Assembly (NCBI GenBank): GCA_038496445.1
Contig: JALMLS010000074.1
Location: forward strand, 1 to 64,000
Length of the DNA: 64,000 nucleotides
Direction of reading: 5' to 3'
Source of the DNA: Trichosphaerium sp. ATCC 40318
Taxonomy: Eukaryota > Discosea > Flabellinia > Trichosidae
Program-made: the position numbers and the translations under genes
Notes under the pieces: model-generated
Database searches by the model: none
Seen by the model: the letters and a program-made list of their open reading frames with translations, nothing else
Told to the model about the DNA's origin: nothing
Shown here: positions 1-11,555 of the stretch, in pieces
Position numbering within the stretch: the stretch's first letter is position 1
Layout of the letters: each line of letters begins with the position of its first letter

Positions 1-770
1 ATTAAGACTCATCAGGTTAATAGTGTGAACACCAGAAAGCGATTTCATACTTTTGTCTGATATGTTTCGACAACCATCAAGAGCAATGGTGTGTACACCT
101 TTTAGTTCTTCTATACCTTCATCTGTCACATAACTACCTTCAAGGTTAATTGTATGAACACCTTGAAGGGCATTAACATCGGTGACTTCGGTGTAACTAA
201 GATTAATGCTATGTACACCCTTTAGGTAGGCAATGCCTTGGTCTGTCACTTTAGTTTGCGAAAGATTAATTGTATGAACACCAGCAAGAGCTTTGATACC
301 GTAATCTGTTATTTGCGTACAACGTAGGAGGTCGATGGTATGTACACCCTTTAGGTAAGCAATGCCTTGGTCTGTCACTTTAGTTTGCGAAAGATTAATT
401 GTATGAACACCAGATAATGAATAAAGTCTTTGTCCTGTAATCATAAGGAAAGACAAGTTTCTTGCATCCTGACAACCAATGTGTTATATCGTTGTACATG
501 GCATCAACCTTTATGAGGGTATTGACATTACACCTAGAAAAAGGTAAATATCCAAGCTACTATTGAATACATGTCATTGCAAGCCAAAAAATGTACCTTA
601 TAGTGACGGATAGTAAGTGCATCATGTGGTTTAACTGTTGCAGAGACATAACCAATGACGTCATGTATAATATCTGCGAATGATCTACATGTATGTGCAG
701 CGATGTACCTTGCTTTTGACGTGTATTGTAGAATCAAGCACATAATCTCCGGTGTAGATCTAATAAACAT
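1..770 (-). CDS. Leucine-rich-repeat protein with F-box-like N-terminus (3' end outside window)
   Basis: Two exons. Exon 1 (770-597, 58 codons) opens with a short helical segment that resembles an F-box (STPEIMCLILQYTSKARYIA). Exon 2 starts near 468 after a 128-nt intron and stays open to base 1. It encodes about seven 22-23 residue leucine-rich repeats of the form GVHTINLSxTKVTDxGIxxL. Such repeats make curved protein-binding solenoids, and with an F-box they would act as a substrate adaptor for a ubiquitin ligase. The repeat call is firm and the F-box call is tentative. An earlier acceptor at 535/534 would give an immediate stop, so the acceptor ending at 469 was chosen because it restores the LRR frame. 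Two repeat units are almost identical in DNA, implying recent duplication. Confidence 0.78.
210..418. repeat. Near-identical LRR-encoding units 138 bp apart
   Basis: About 67 bp starting near 210 recur almost unchanged starting near 348. The spacing of 138 bp equals two 23-codon leucine-rich repeats, so a repeat pair was duplicated in frame. Confidence 0.85.
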
Positions 771-992
771 GTTCTGGTTGCTTTAGGCCTAATCAAAGGT
801 CAGTACGTAACACAAGGATGTCACACTTTGAGGGTGTTAATACTGGCACAAATGCGAGTAATACACTGGATAGGGTGTACAAAGTAGCGGACCCACGTTT
901 TTTCCGAATTTTTGAAAGAAAAAATTCGAAAAAATAGAATTCGATACAAAAACTGAATGCCTAACCACCAATGATCACTATATGTGAGCGAA

Positions 993-1026
993 GTCGGGTT
1001 CTAGTTCCGAGCAGCGAGGACCCGAC
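993..1026. repeat. Small GC-rich inverted repeat
   Basis: GTCGGGT at 993-999 and ACCCGAC at 1020-1026 form a 7-bp stem with a 20-nt loop, inside a GC-rich patch of otherwise AT-rich DNA. It lies between the LRR gene and the next minus-strand ORF. A 15-mer (GGGTGTACAAAGTAG) also occurs twice nearby, around 870 and 1134. The function is unknown. It could be a 3'-end hairpin or a mobile-element remnant. Confidence 0.35.
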
Positions 1027-1089
1027 CGTAAGTGAACCAGGCGCTTTCTAGTTAAGTGGACGCCCTAGCTATGCATCTTTCTGCATCTT

Positions 1090-1464
1090 TCACACTTTGA
1101 ATTTTTGTTTTCGGAAAATGCGGAAACAACTATGGGTGTACAAAGTAGTGCAGCAGGGATAAGTTGATACGTACTGCGTGCGTAAGAGTTTTTTATGTCG
1201 TCCTTCAAGCGCTGTTGAGTCCTCGTAATTGGTAGCGCAAGGAAGCGCTTTAGCAAAGTTTATAAGTACTGTGTCTAACTTGCACTTCATTTCTGCTTCT
1301 GCCGATACAAGAACACTATTAATCGCTGCAGTGACATCCCTATCAAACATTTCGCGTTGTATTGGCGTTTCTTTTGATTTTACGTTTTGAAAGACGGTAT
1401 TGTGCTTTTGGAGATAGTAGTCATATGCTGCACGTAAATTTATTGGAAATGGAGGTCTTTCCAT
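1090..1464 (-). CDS. Hypothetical protein
   Basis: An open frame of about 120 codons starts at 1464. The first ~95 residues look protein-like: mixed, moderately charged, with a likely helical stretch containing DRDVTAAINSVLVSAEAEMK. The C-terminal part is probably intronic, because a GTACGTA donor lies near codon 100 and a second minus-strand frame (1065-1256) overlaps it. The true end is therefore uncertain. Bases ending in CAG just upstream of the ATG mean it could also be an internal exon of a longer gene reaching toward 1560. I do not recognise a family. Confidence 0.38.
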   Translation of the reverse strand: MERPPFPINLRAAYDYYLQKHNTVFQNVKSKETPIQREMFDRDVTAAINSVLVSAEAEMKCKLDTVLINFAKALPCATNYEDSTALEGRHKKLLRTQYVSTYPCCTTLYTHSCFRIFRKQKFKV

Positions 1465-1811
1465 TGCTGTTTGATCTTGAAAAAGTTTCAGAGTAAGATG
1501 GAGTCAATCGAAATCAAAATTGAACGAAAAAAAAAAATTACTGACTAACACTTTTTGTTGCTACAATGAGCGTGGCATGTACTTTCTCATCTCCTAACTT
1601 AAAGTTGTGATGGTCCTTAAATACATGAGTCGATACTGCTAAACTGGTTACTGTTCAGCTGCATTACAAGCGTAGAGTCTGAAATGGGTTCAGAATTTTA
1701 AAGTATTTATTGCCCAGCTTATTGTAGTATCCCGTTTTAGTAAATTATACATACACATGTTGAATGTTTGACACCATGACACTCTCATTCTTTTTGCCTC
1801 GCTGCCAAAGT

Positions 1812-2442
1812 TTAAGCGCATATGTCATAAATATAGTTGGATGTCATAAAAATGCTCGCTAAAAACATTGCTACCAAGAGTTTTAGATTAAACCAAGATA
1901 CTTTAGTTTTTTTCTTGTTTTGCTTACCTCTGAAAGGAACAGAGAAGAAATAACGCTTAGCGATTAGAGTGAACACAAAGCTTAGTCCTACGATCACAGG
2001 AGATATAACTGGATCAGAAATAACACCCTTGTTTTGCAAAGAAGACAAGTATATTGACCCGACACCAGACAATACCTAACGCAATTAGAAAGGACAAAAC
2101 TTTTTCAATCAATCAATGTCCCAATCACGTGATAGCAAGTTAAGTATAAAAAAAAATTGACATACAAGGCTTATAGAGTGCATGTAATTGAACCCAAGGA
2201 AGCCATGGTAAGCTGATTTCTCAAAACTCTTAGTGTTTTTCAATGTATCTTCTAGTGCTTTGTTTTTAGTAAAGAATTTTGGTCCTAGGCTAAACTCATC
2301 GCGAAATGTCAACCAACCGTGCCTAGTATAACGGTTTTTTTAGTATTTACGATAGTTTAGAGCGTTTAAGACCGTACATGCAACCCAAGAACGTATGAAT
2401 AACACCACCTGCTATGTAGCCAATGTTACCTGGTAGATCCAT
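1812..2442 (-). CDS. Small multi-pass membrane protein, unknown family
   Basis: Exon 1 is 2442-2378, exon 2 is 2322-2166 and exon 3 starts at 2075, with phases that agree. The protein starts MDLPGNIGYIAGGVIHTFLG and has a first hydrophobic segment. A soluble stretch rich in Lys/Phe follows, then another hydrophobic helix around VIVGLSFVFTLIAKRYFF. Exon 3 runs to a donor at 1927, after which a short C-terminal exon ending at 1812 is likely but could instead be read through. The intron between exons 2 and 3 contains CACGTG. I cannot name the family. The length (about 125-165 aa) and two or three membrane segments suggest an organelle or ER membrane protein. It is divergent from SGT1, with about 250 bp between the start codons. 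Confidence 0.62.
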
Positions 2443-2690
2443 CTCTAATTATGCTAACAGACCGTTTTTAATTCAGAAAAAGTCAATTTCGAGTCTTGTG
2501 GTGTTTAACAATACAACGGACCGTTTATTTTATGTACTACAGTTGCAAAATTTATGCGTGGACAATAAAATTAGGGAGTGTATAACTTTCGGTTCGTTGC
2601 CAGTTGAATTAAACGACTTTTGTTGCCAAATATTCAAAAAAATTGTAATTTCCCTCAAATCCCACAGACCTTCAACTATTAAACAACCGC

Positions 2691-4723
2691 ATGTCTAAAA
2701 TACAATCCGCTGGCGATCTTTTTGCTGCTGCAAATGCTTCATTCGTAGACGAAGACTATGAAGATGCTTTACAACAATATACCGAAGCAATCGAATTAGA
2801 TGAAAAAATCTCTGACTACTACGTTAAGAGATCGTTTTGCCATTATAAACTGAAAAACTTCGCAAGTACGTGACCATCGTACCTAGAATTGTTCTAAATA
2901 CATTATAGAAGCAATTGCTGATGCCAACCAAGCATTAACCCTTGATAAAGGAAACTCTAAAGCTTATTTGCGGAAAGGGTACGCAAACACGCCTAGCCGT
3001 TGGCGTTAGATCACATTTTTGTACAACGAATCATCGCTAAACGAATCGTTGATAATCGTTCTTCAACACCTAACGTTGTTTTAGTATTGCACTCTTCGCT
3101 GAAGATGAGTACGAGAGCGCATTAGCAGCTTTCAATAAGGTAATTCAGCAAAATGGATCTGGCTTTTGTTCAAATAAGACTTGTAGAGCTTGCATTAACT
3201 CATTCAATAGGGATCAGAGCTTGATGCAGCTAACAGACAATTCAAAAAATGGATCAGGAAATGCAAGGCAGAAATCGCTGGTACGTTTTTGTTATAACGT
3301 TGTTTCGACCAGGAATTGACGCTGTGCCCCACAGCCACAGTGTCGCATACGAAAACTTTCAAAAAGAAGATTTAATACTTTTTTTTGACTTCTCGTTCTG
3401 ACTGTGATTTAGAGGACGAAGATGACCTTGATCTCCAAACTCCTGCTCCTACTCAAACAACACAACCTGAAAAACCTGTTAAAGAAGAAGCAGCAGCGTT
3501 CCCAGATGATATGCCTGGTACTGACGCGTGTTTTTAATTTATCTTGGCTTTTTGCATTTATTGTTGTAAAAAGTCTGAAGCCCACCTGTCAATCGCTTCT
3601 ACAACTTTCTGACGTTCTATTCAAGGTTTAGAACCAGATCCAGCCACAAAAGCAACAGAACCTGCTGATACACCAATGCCAGACGCTCCAGCTAAAAAGA
3701 AACGACCTCCACTCTTCAGACACGACTGGTACGGTTTTGTAGATCTGTTTACTCATATTTCGGCGGTTATGTTCAATCTGACCTTTTTTGCCTAGGTTTC
3801 AGACAACTCAGAAAATTACAGTTTCAGTATTTGCTAAGAATCAAAAAAAAGAGGATGTCAAAGTTGACATACAAAAAGGAGAACTTAGCGTCTGTATAAA
3901 GCTTCTTGAAGGTAAAGAGTTCATCCTAGACTTGGAGCTTTGTGATGAAGTAGTACCAGCAGAGAGCAAGGTAACATACGGTTTATTGATAAGCTTCTTT
4001 TGGAAACTTGTAAAAAAAAATTCAATTAGTTTTATTTCGTCAACCGCCGACTATATCTGACTGCTACTAATCTCAACCTTTAGTTCGTCGTACTCTCATC
4101 CAAAATTGAGATTTCATTGAAGAAAGCGACACCAAACCAATGGCCTACCTTGGAGAATACTGGACAATCAGCACGTGAGTGGGCCACTGTCTCTGACCCA
4201 AAGAATAAACCGAAGAGAAAGGATTGGGATAAAATCGCAGAAGATGTACGCCGTTTTGAGAAAAAGGAAACAAATCTAACAACCGATTAATATTGTTTAT
4301 TAGCTCTATGAAGAAGATAACACTGATGGAGACCATAAATTAAACAAGGTACACTATTTTGAAGTATTTAAAAGTCGAATTAGAGCGTAGAAAGACCAAA
4401 AATATTCTATTTTCGCATAGAAGGAAATTGAGTCTTCTTTGTGTTTTGTTCTAAGTTTTGCGTCTACGCCAAAACCTTTTTGTTTCATTTTTCGCATTGA
4501 TAGCACTGTATCGGCTTGCTCAAAATACAAACAGCGCCTTAAGGTATTCCGAGACATATTTGCGGGTGCCACTGATGACCAAAGACGTGCTATGCAGAAG
4601 TCTTTTCAAGAGTCTGGTGGTACAGTTCTCTCAACCAACTGGGACGAAATCTCCAAGAAAAAAACCGAAGTTACACCTCCAGATGGCCTAGAAGTAAAGA
4701 AATGGTCCGATCTGACCAACTAG
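2691..4723 (+). CDS. SGT1: SGT1-type co-chaperone (TPR-CS-SGS)
   Basis: Ten exons (2691-2865, 2909-2978, 3085-3139, 3211-3280, 3413-3517, 3626-3728, 3796-3970, 4084-4245, 4304-4348, 4544-4723) sum to 1140 nt, giving 379 aa with every phase consistent. An N-terminal TPR block (about residues 1-110) is followed by an acidic Pro/Thr linker. A CS domain comes next, opening RHDWFQTTQKITVSVFAKNQ. The SGS domain closes the protein with the diagnostic SFQESGGTVLSTNW and ends at a TAG. SGT1 links HSP90 to client proteins and to SKP1/CUL1 ubiquitin ligases and acts in kinetochore assembly and, in plants, in NLR immunity. Length and domain order match the family. It is intact and single-copy in the window. 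Confidence 0.96.
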
Positions 4724-5109
4724 ATGAGGATAAAAGAATTCCTTTATCGAGTAACACCTTAATGCGCTTTCCTTTTTTGTGCTCTTTAGAGTGTTTATAA
4801 TAAAATATCAACACACCACAACAGTTTGTACACGCCCAAACACTAATTAATATTTCAGAAAATACCGAGTCTGGACTTGCTACGATGGAGTTTTCTCCGT
4901 TTCTGCGTCCAACCACCGGGGTTTACCATGTTAAAGCCTTAATATGTGCTGTAGCTACGTTTTAGGAGTAAAAATTGACTACCTCCCGTTTTAGTTTTCA
5001 AAACAAGCCAGATATTCAGTAGAAGGCAACTAAAGCACTCATATTCTTTTTTTTGTCATTTGAACGGCGTTGGAGAGAGTTTGACTGTCTTGACTAAATT
5101 TTTCGCCTT
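4724..5109. other. Intergenic, SGT1 to bZIP
   Basis: This is the SGT1 3' region and the bZIP promoter. T-rich tracts are present and no conserved coding signal is seen. The minus-strand frame at 4671-4916 overlaps the SGT1 3' end and looks spurious. Confidence 0.6.
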
Positions 5110-7482
5110 ATGGATGAACAGGGACATTTTGGCAGCAACAACATGGCAAATTACGGACCAATGCACGGCGCGCAATCAGTAAACATGCCTACTCATGGGC
5201 ACAACGGTAATAACCAGCCTGGTTTCGCGCACTTCGAGCAGGTAAAACTAGCTATACTCCGTGTGGTGTTTTCAGTAGCTTATGATAAATCAGTTTTCGG
5301 AGGAGGATAATAATTTGCTTATGAGCGTTTTACACACGCCCACAGACCCATCGACGTTAAAGGTTGAACCACCAGGACAAGGAGTGGTGTTTCATCCTTA
5401 CCAGCCAGTTGGGTAACGATGAAACCGTTGCAATATGTTTTAAAACATTCCTTGTAGGCAACCCCCTCATTATGGAGGCGGTCCAATGCTAGCACAACGT
5501 GACATGCAACGCGGCTTTCCTATGGGCCCACCACCTAGTACGTCGTACCTATGAAGCAACGATAACCTAATGAGCCGTAAAGCGATGAATTACCCTCCTC
5601 AAATGCGTGAACAGACGCAAATGCGAGTAGATCAAACGCACCAGTTCGCACAACAGCAACAGCATAAACAGCATGAAGAAGAACAGACTGACGTTAACCA
5701 AGCCGCTAAATCGCGGCGTAGAAGGTACATTACTTAGCTAATTACACTTGCGTGTCATTTACATCTATCGTGAATCAACAAAGATGATAGCTAGGCTATC
5801 TAGACACGCATATTTGGCGAAATTTGCCTTTTTGTCACGATTGCGCTTTTTATCCTCGAATTAACGCTAAAAGTCTCAAAACAACGCTAAATAATTCTGG
5901 AATTCTTTAATTTGTATTTAAATGGTATTTTCAAGGTAGCGTAGTAAACGCTAAAAGATTATTAACGTAACCAACGTTTAAATTTTTTATTCTTACCTGT
6001 TTTTACCTTTTTTTTTTATTTCCAACGTCAAAAATGGCGTCACCTTGAAACAATTAAAACAGGCGTTCAACAAAAAAAAGAAAATTAAAAAATACGTACT
6101 GTTCTCCTTTAATCTTATTCTCGTTTGCCTCTCTTGTCATTTGTAACTTTATCCATTAGGGAAAGCCAGAATAGAGCATCTAGAAACTATCGTCAAAGGA
6201 AAAAGGAATATATCAAAGATATTGAATCTAAACTAGCACAGCTTAGTCTTGAAAATGAACAGTTAAGAGCTGAAAATATGAAAAACAAAATTCTTGCTTC
6301 TCAACTCACAATTGAAAATGCTGAACTTAAAACTACCGCCAAAACCAATAGTAAGTATACCTCTAATATGCTAAAACAGTACCTTTTGTGATAGACTTGC
6401 TGACTTTTTTTTGTAGTTAGTGGAAAAACGCCACATCCTCTCTACAGATCATACAGTAATGAAATAGCAGTAATGGACAAAGAAATCGAGAAGATTATGA
6501 TCGCTCTACAAGAAGCATGTAAACGTGAAGACGAAGCTACTATTTCGAATCTACTCAAAGACTTTCATCAACACCAACGTCAACGTCAAGATATGCTTAC
6601 TAAAGAAGTACAACAGTTGGTTACACCTAAGATGCAAGAAAAGTTTGTTCGCTTGTCTGGTGTTCCACCTAAGATGACAGCTGATCAAGAGATTAACCGT
6701 TGGTTATCTGGTCTTGCTGATCAAGGTGTTTCAGTTGCACAAATTGAAGAATTAAAGAAACTTGAGAGTAGACACTACGCCGGTACGCGTTGTATTTTTT
6801 TTTTTTGTTGTGCCCAAAGCTTTTGATTAAAGGTTTACGTTGGGTGTATTAAGAAAAGGACTCTCATTTTTTTTACTTGATTTGATTTATTGCTTTTTAT
6901 TTACTCTTTTTCTCCTTATAGAATTGCGTGTGATTTATAGAGAGCGTGAGGATGTAAACGAGACCATTCGTGGTTTTTATCAAGATAAGATACTTAATAA
7001 CCCAACACAAGTCGTTAATAGTGCATTGCGACTTGATGATTCCAGCATTCTCGTACTATCGAACAAGTTAGAGCTATTAAAGAAAAATCTGCAGCGCGAG
7101 AACGAGCTAGTTAGTAGCACGTTAGATGACTTTGGAAACATTCTTAGCCCTGTTCAAGAAGCGTACGACATATCCGCGGACTTTATCCCTTTTCTTTTTT
7201 TGTAACTTGACAAGTTGGTAAAAAAAACTCCGCCATCAATACAGTTGTCCACTTTTCACCTTTGTTTTTCTTTTGGTTATACTCACTTCTATCTCTAGTA
7301 TTCTAAGCTTAAAGCATTACCACGTGTACAAGACAACGATATCTAGTATGCAAATGTTGAACAATGGTAAGCGAAGCATTTGAATTTTTTGATTTTTAAA
7401 AGACTCTTTCTCTTTGTCTATGTTATCTTTTATTTACATTTTTTTTAATTTAGTGTGGAAAGCTCTCAGCAGCGACGAGTAG
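5110..7482 (+). CDS. bZIP transcription factor with helical C-terminal region
   Basis: A multi-exon gene. The N-terminal exon is Gly/Asn/His/Gln-rich, and a Gln/His-rich exon (near 5580-5725) leads into the basic region, which is split by a ~430-nt intron. The basic region reads [20 protein letters not shown] and is followed by a zipper with I/L heptads ([19 protein letters not shown]). A C-terminal ~230 aa helical part contains LSPVQEA, reminiscent of the DOG1-like domain joined to some plant bZIPs. That resemblance is tentative. The last exon gives ...[12 protein letters not shown] and a TAG at 7480-7482. The first splice junction is uncertain: the GTAAAA donor after codon 44 gives a stop, while GTAATA at 5208 keeps phase. 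Aligned on the zipper, Gln occupies the position of the invariant DNA-contacting Asn. Confidence 0.82.
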
Positions 7483-7543
7483 CCCAGTCAACTATTTTGT
7501 AATTTGCTGTACATAACGCTACATAAAGTAATTTCCTTCAACG

Positions 7544-7906
7544 TCATTGGTTTTTTGGCTCTAGTACAACGCGTTTAAATACTATTTTCTTTGCTGATTT
7601 CGCTACGACATTAACTTTTCCAGCCTCTACAACTGGGTTTCAGTTTGTTGGCTTTTTTTTTGCCAAATATCAACGTTTAATGTACCTTGGTCCTCTAGGA
7701 ATAAGTTTGTACCAACCACAGCCTGATATTTACCTTGAAATACTAAACCGTCAATTGTGAGCATTGGCGTCGCTGTCTCTAAGCCTACTATGCTATGATT
7801 TCCTGTTATAACGTAATTATTGCTTTGCTCTATGCCTATAGTTGCTGCATGTATCCAAGAAGCCTTTGCCGAGCTCAGGAAGCTCTATGAGTATATGTTG
7901 CTCCAT
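7544..7906 (-). CDS. TFIIIC subunit 6-like protein (GTF3C6 / Tau55-related)
   Basis: Starting from ATG at 7906 the frame gives MEQHILIELPELGKGFLDTC. After a frame change it gives IVGLETATPMLTIDGLVFQG, then KYQAVVGTNLFLED. A ~50-nt intron (donor GTACATT) leads to a last exon ending KKIVFKRVVLEPKNQ and a TGA at 7546-7544. The order 'ELxG..FL..C - GL/IDTxxP...DG.VF.G.Y...GT..LFE - K...R..L' is that of the small TFIIIC subunit, which helps recruit RNA polymerase III to tRNA genes. About 115 aa fits the conserved core. The oddity is that the FLDTC and GLET blocks are in different frames, with no ordinary GT-AG intron between them. It may be a short non-canonical intron, a sequencing indel, or an early pseudogene. 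Confidence 0.72.
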
Positions 7907-8482
7907 TCCCGAAAATTAGAAACAATAAAAACGAGGGATTGACAACCCAGTTTCAAGAAATTTCAAAATTGCCAGTACAATACAATGCAGTGACTGGTAG
8001 TATGTGATTTAGAAGTGTAGGAACTCGTAGTGTCAAAAAGTGGAACATAGGCTGAATATATAATTTATTAGATAGTTTATACGCGTGCTATGTCATACAT
8101 AGGTGGTTAACAGGCTACAAAAGCAAAAAAACTCCTTCCTGCCTCTTTTGACTTTCACGGCTTAAAAGCTCTGTCCCGAAAAGTAATCAGTTACACTACA
8201 TTTTTGGTCTCTAGGCCAACTCTCCGGCCTGTACAGCATTAATAGTTCAACGAGGTGCGTCTAAAAAACAATAGCTATTATTGAACGTATATCTTTATAA
8301 AACCAACTACAACGCATTCGGCACATAATTTAAGTACTATTTTGTGTACTCGCGCCGATGTGCTTTCTTTCCCGAAAACGCGCTTTTTCTTCATTTAGAA
8401 CTCACTGTGGCCTTATGTTCTCACTCTACCTTTACTACCAACCTCTTTTTTGATTAAATTTGAACTAGCTTGTAAAATAACT
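7907..8482. other. Intergenic, divergent promoters
   Basis: This AT-rich stretch separates the divergent TFIIIC6-like and surface-protein genes. I see no coding signal or RNA gene. Confidence 0.55.
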
Positions 8483-11400
8483 ATGGAACATTCGTCTCGT
8501 TGGCTCGTTTGTGTGTGCGCATTAGTGTTCCTCCAAAGCGTGGTTGCGCAACCATTTGAGACGCGGTGCTTGCGTTTCAACTCCCGTGATGTTGATTTCA
8601 CAGCAGCCAGTACGTTTATTAACTCGGAAGAATGGAGCCTCGTTTAATTGGCAGCAAACTTTTCTCATTGCACAAGCCATTAATTTGCTAGAAACAGCTC
8701 GCACTTCGTTTTACTTATTCTCGTAGCGCCTGTGGCAGACCCACCCGAGACATACATAATCCCAAAAACGCGGTTCGACTTCACCTTAAGATGCTCAACA
8801 GAACCTCTTTGTGTGAACCCTGGTCCTTTTAGCACGGATCCCGCTGATTGTTCAAATCTGCCTTCATTTGGCAGTAATATACAAATATTCAATTGCGCGC
8901 AGTTCGGTACAGTAGTGTTTTAAAAACATCACTAAAAAACCTCGATGGACCTTATTTTATTAAAATCCTTCCTTTTTTGCTCTTTTGTTCTAACTAGCGT
9001 TATCGTAGGTCCTTATGATGTAGATGGTGTCTCGTCAGAGTTATCATTCGATTTCGACCGTACAGATGGATTAGATGATCCAGAGGCACAAGAACAGTTT
9101 TACGTCAACAATGGGCGCATACCTATACTCGGTGGAGGATCAGACACTGATAGGCCAACTCCAAGAGTAATACGTGGTGTTAGTGCCACCGGACAAGAGA
9201 CGTGCGCTTTTTGGATCAAATAGCGCTAGTTGACGTTATTCACATTTTATTTAGATATTTTTTTAACGTGCGAGGCCTCTCAAGTGAATCAACTGACGGT
9301 TTCTTGGGCGAAGCACTTCAAACAATGGAAATCCGCGTAAACTACTTGCCAAACCTTGGTACTTTAATTTTGCAAGCAATGAGTGCTAAGATTGATTATA
9401 GGACCTTCTGGAACCGATACTACTACACTTAATGCACCTTTCCCACGAATGACATCTACAACTAATGATTTTGATCCAACCACGACAGAGACTAGTTTCT
9501 TTATTGTGCAACACTCAGTGATTTCTTTCTCACCATGGTATGCTTCTAGAACATTGTTACAAGTTGTTTTGAACCAATCCGCTAACTCCACCCAGTACTG
9601 GTGCCGAAGTCTTACAACGGATCCCGCGCTGGCAGAGCGGTGTTGAGCAGTGTGATTTCTCTCCTTTGACAGTTCAGCCACAATGCTGTGGATCATCTCA
9701 GACCCTGGACTCAGATGACTTTGATTTCAGTGATAATGAGATTATTATGGTTTCTAATGGTTCGTAAACGATAAATTGCTGTTCTTTTCTTTTTCTTATT
9801 CTTTCTGTAGCGTTTCTCGTTCAGGACGTGACAAATGACCCAACTCAATGTCCTCAACCTCCAGCTGCTCCAACCCCACCCACAACTGCACCAACGCAGG
9901 CTCCGACAACTGCATCACCTACCACAGTACATCCAACAACAATACCTCCATCAACAATGCCACCTACAACAGCAGCACCAACAACAGTAGCTCCAACTAC
10001 CTTACCACCAACTACGTTGCCGCCAACGACTCTCCCTCCGACAACTCTTCCTCCTACAACGTCGCCACCAACTACTTTACCACCAACGACATTGCCGCCA
10101 ACGACATTGCCACCAACGACAGCGCCTCCTACAACTGCACCACCAACAACTGTTCCACCAACCACTCAACCTCCAACACTTCCACCTGCCTTTCCAACAG
10201 TTGCACCAGCGCCAATAGCTCCAACAAGCTTACCACCAACAACAACACCGCCAACAACAGAGTCTCCAACATCTGCTCCAACTACTGTGATGCCTACAAG
10301 TACTCCAACAAAAGCACCACGTATTTGTCCTGGTAGAGGTTATTATGGTGACAACTGTGATTGCTACATTTTCGCTTTCCTAGATTGCTCTGATCGTCTA
10401 CCTTTGCCTGATACGTATATTGCTTGGTTTGGTTACAGCTTTCATTGCAAGAACGTGAGGTCACCAATACCAGAGTCTGTAGAGATTCCATTTGGAGAAC
10501 ATAACATGATTTCTCACTTCGTACGTGGTTATACATAACAAGTCAGACTTTTATTGACTGTTTTAGACTGATGATGTACCGACTACATTTGTGCCTGGTA
10601 AGCATAGATTTGTATATAACGTTACATACGTAAAGTACAACGAGTCTAGCCATGGACCAACATGGTCTGTTCATGGACGTGATGCTATTGATTGTGAGCC
10701 TCCAGATGCTTTCTGTGAGGTCAAGAAGACATTGTATGATGCTTCTCAAGCTGGTGAAGAGCCACCAGTAATAACAAGCGAAGAAACAAGGTACAAAAAC
10801 AATTAGCGTTGTGTTTGGCTTTTCTAATCAATTATTTCAGTGCGGCGAACTTCTCTAGCCGTTTTCCAGACGTAGACGACTACGCTTTACGGATGGTTTC
10901 AGTAGAAACTATTATGGAGCTCTCTCAAGAGCGTCAAGAGGCTGAAGCGCTTATTTTCACAGAACCTGTAGATGGTATTCCTTCATCACGTCATCACGCT
11001 ATTGGTCATCTACCTGAGCAACAGTATTCTGTTACCTCTGAACCTCTTTGTGATATATTAGCAGTTAGAGTAGAAGCATCTGATGCTATTTGCGTTGATA
11101 TTGTAGAAAACAAGTACGTAGCCAGCTCTTACAAAAATGGTCTTTTATTTTCTTTACTTACTCTTTTTTACCAGAGATACCACCAATTTACGAAATATCT
11201 CAGGATGTGCTCTCACTAAGTTTCATTATGAGCCACGTTACACTGCAGAGGTTAAAATGGATGTAGGATTTTCTCCTGTTCCTCAAATGTGGCTTGTTAC
11301 TGTTTCCACTACGAGTACTGAGCTAGTGTACTATGACATCAATGTAGAGTGCTATACGCAACAAGAATGGACTATCCACCTTGCTGAGAGCGCTCAAAAC

Positions 11401-11555
11401 CTAGAGGCAACGTGCGTAGCTGTATTTACAAAATCGTCTACTTACCTTTTTTTTTTTCCTTTAGAAAGAAGCTTTTGGGTTATCATGCATCCTCTGCGGA
11501 TAGAATAGTATTAGCTGGACTTACTTGCCTATTGGCAATGATACTATTACTTTAA
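8483..11555 (+). CDS. Pro/Thr-rich cell-surface protein with C-terminal membrane anchor
   Basis: About ten exons with agreeing phases. The start at 8483 is chosen because it gives a clean signal peptide (MEHSSRWLVCVCALVFLQSV, then cleavage near VAQ). The ectodomain has scattered Cys (RCSTEPLCVNPGPF, QCDFSPLTVQPQCC). A mucin-like linker at 9852-10318 is built of PPTT repeats. A second Cys-containing region (CPGRGYYGDNCDCY) follows, and then a ~200-aa C-terminal domain. The last exon ends in a hydrophobic tail (DRIVLAGLTCLLAMILLL, then TAA at 11553-11555), either a single transmembrane helix or a GPI signal. The linker would be heavily O-glycosylated. Related architecture recurs at 24478-26130 and 56691-59383. 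No named domain is recognised. Likely roles are adhesion or cell covering. Confidence 0.82.
9852..10318 (+). repeat. Tandem PPTT-coding mucin-like repeat
   Basis: Degenerate 12-15 bp units encode runs such as PPTTLPPTTLPPTT in the surface-protein gene. The third base of each codon varies while the peptide is kept, indicating selection on the protein. The Val/Gly and Ser/Asn frames overlapping this stretch are shadows. Confidence 0.9.

Noticed and set aside
4671-4916. 81-codon minus-strand frame
   Set aside because: It overlaps the conserved SGS end of SGT1 and has no supporting motif.
9848-10336. Long Ser/Asn/Thr and Val/Gly frames overlapping the PT-rich exon on both strands
   Set aside because: They are frame shadows of the tandem PPTT-coding repeat; only the Pro/Thr frame splices to flanking exons.
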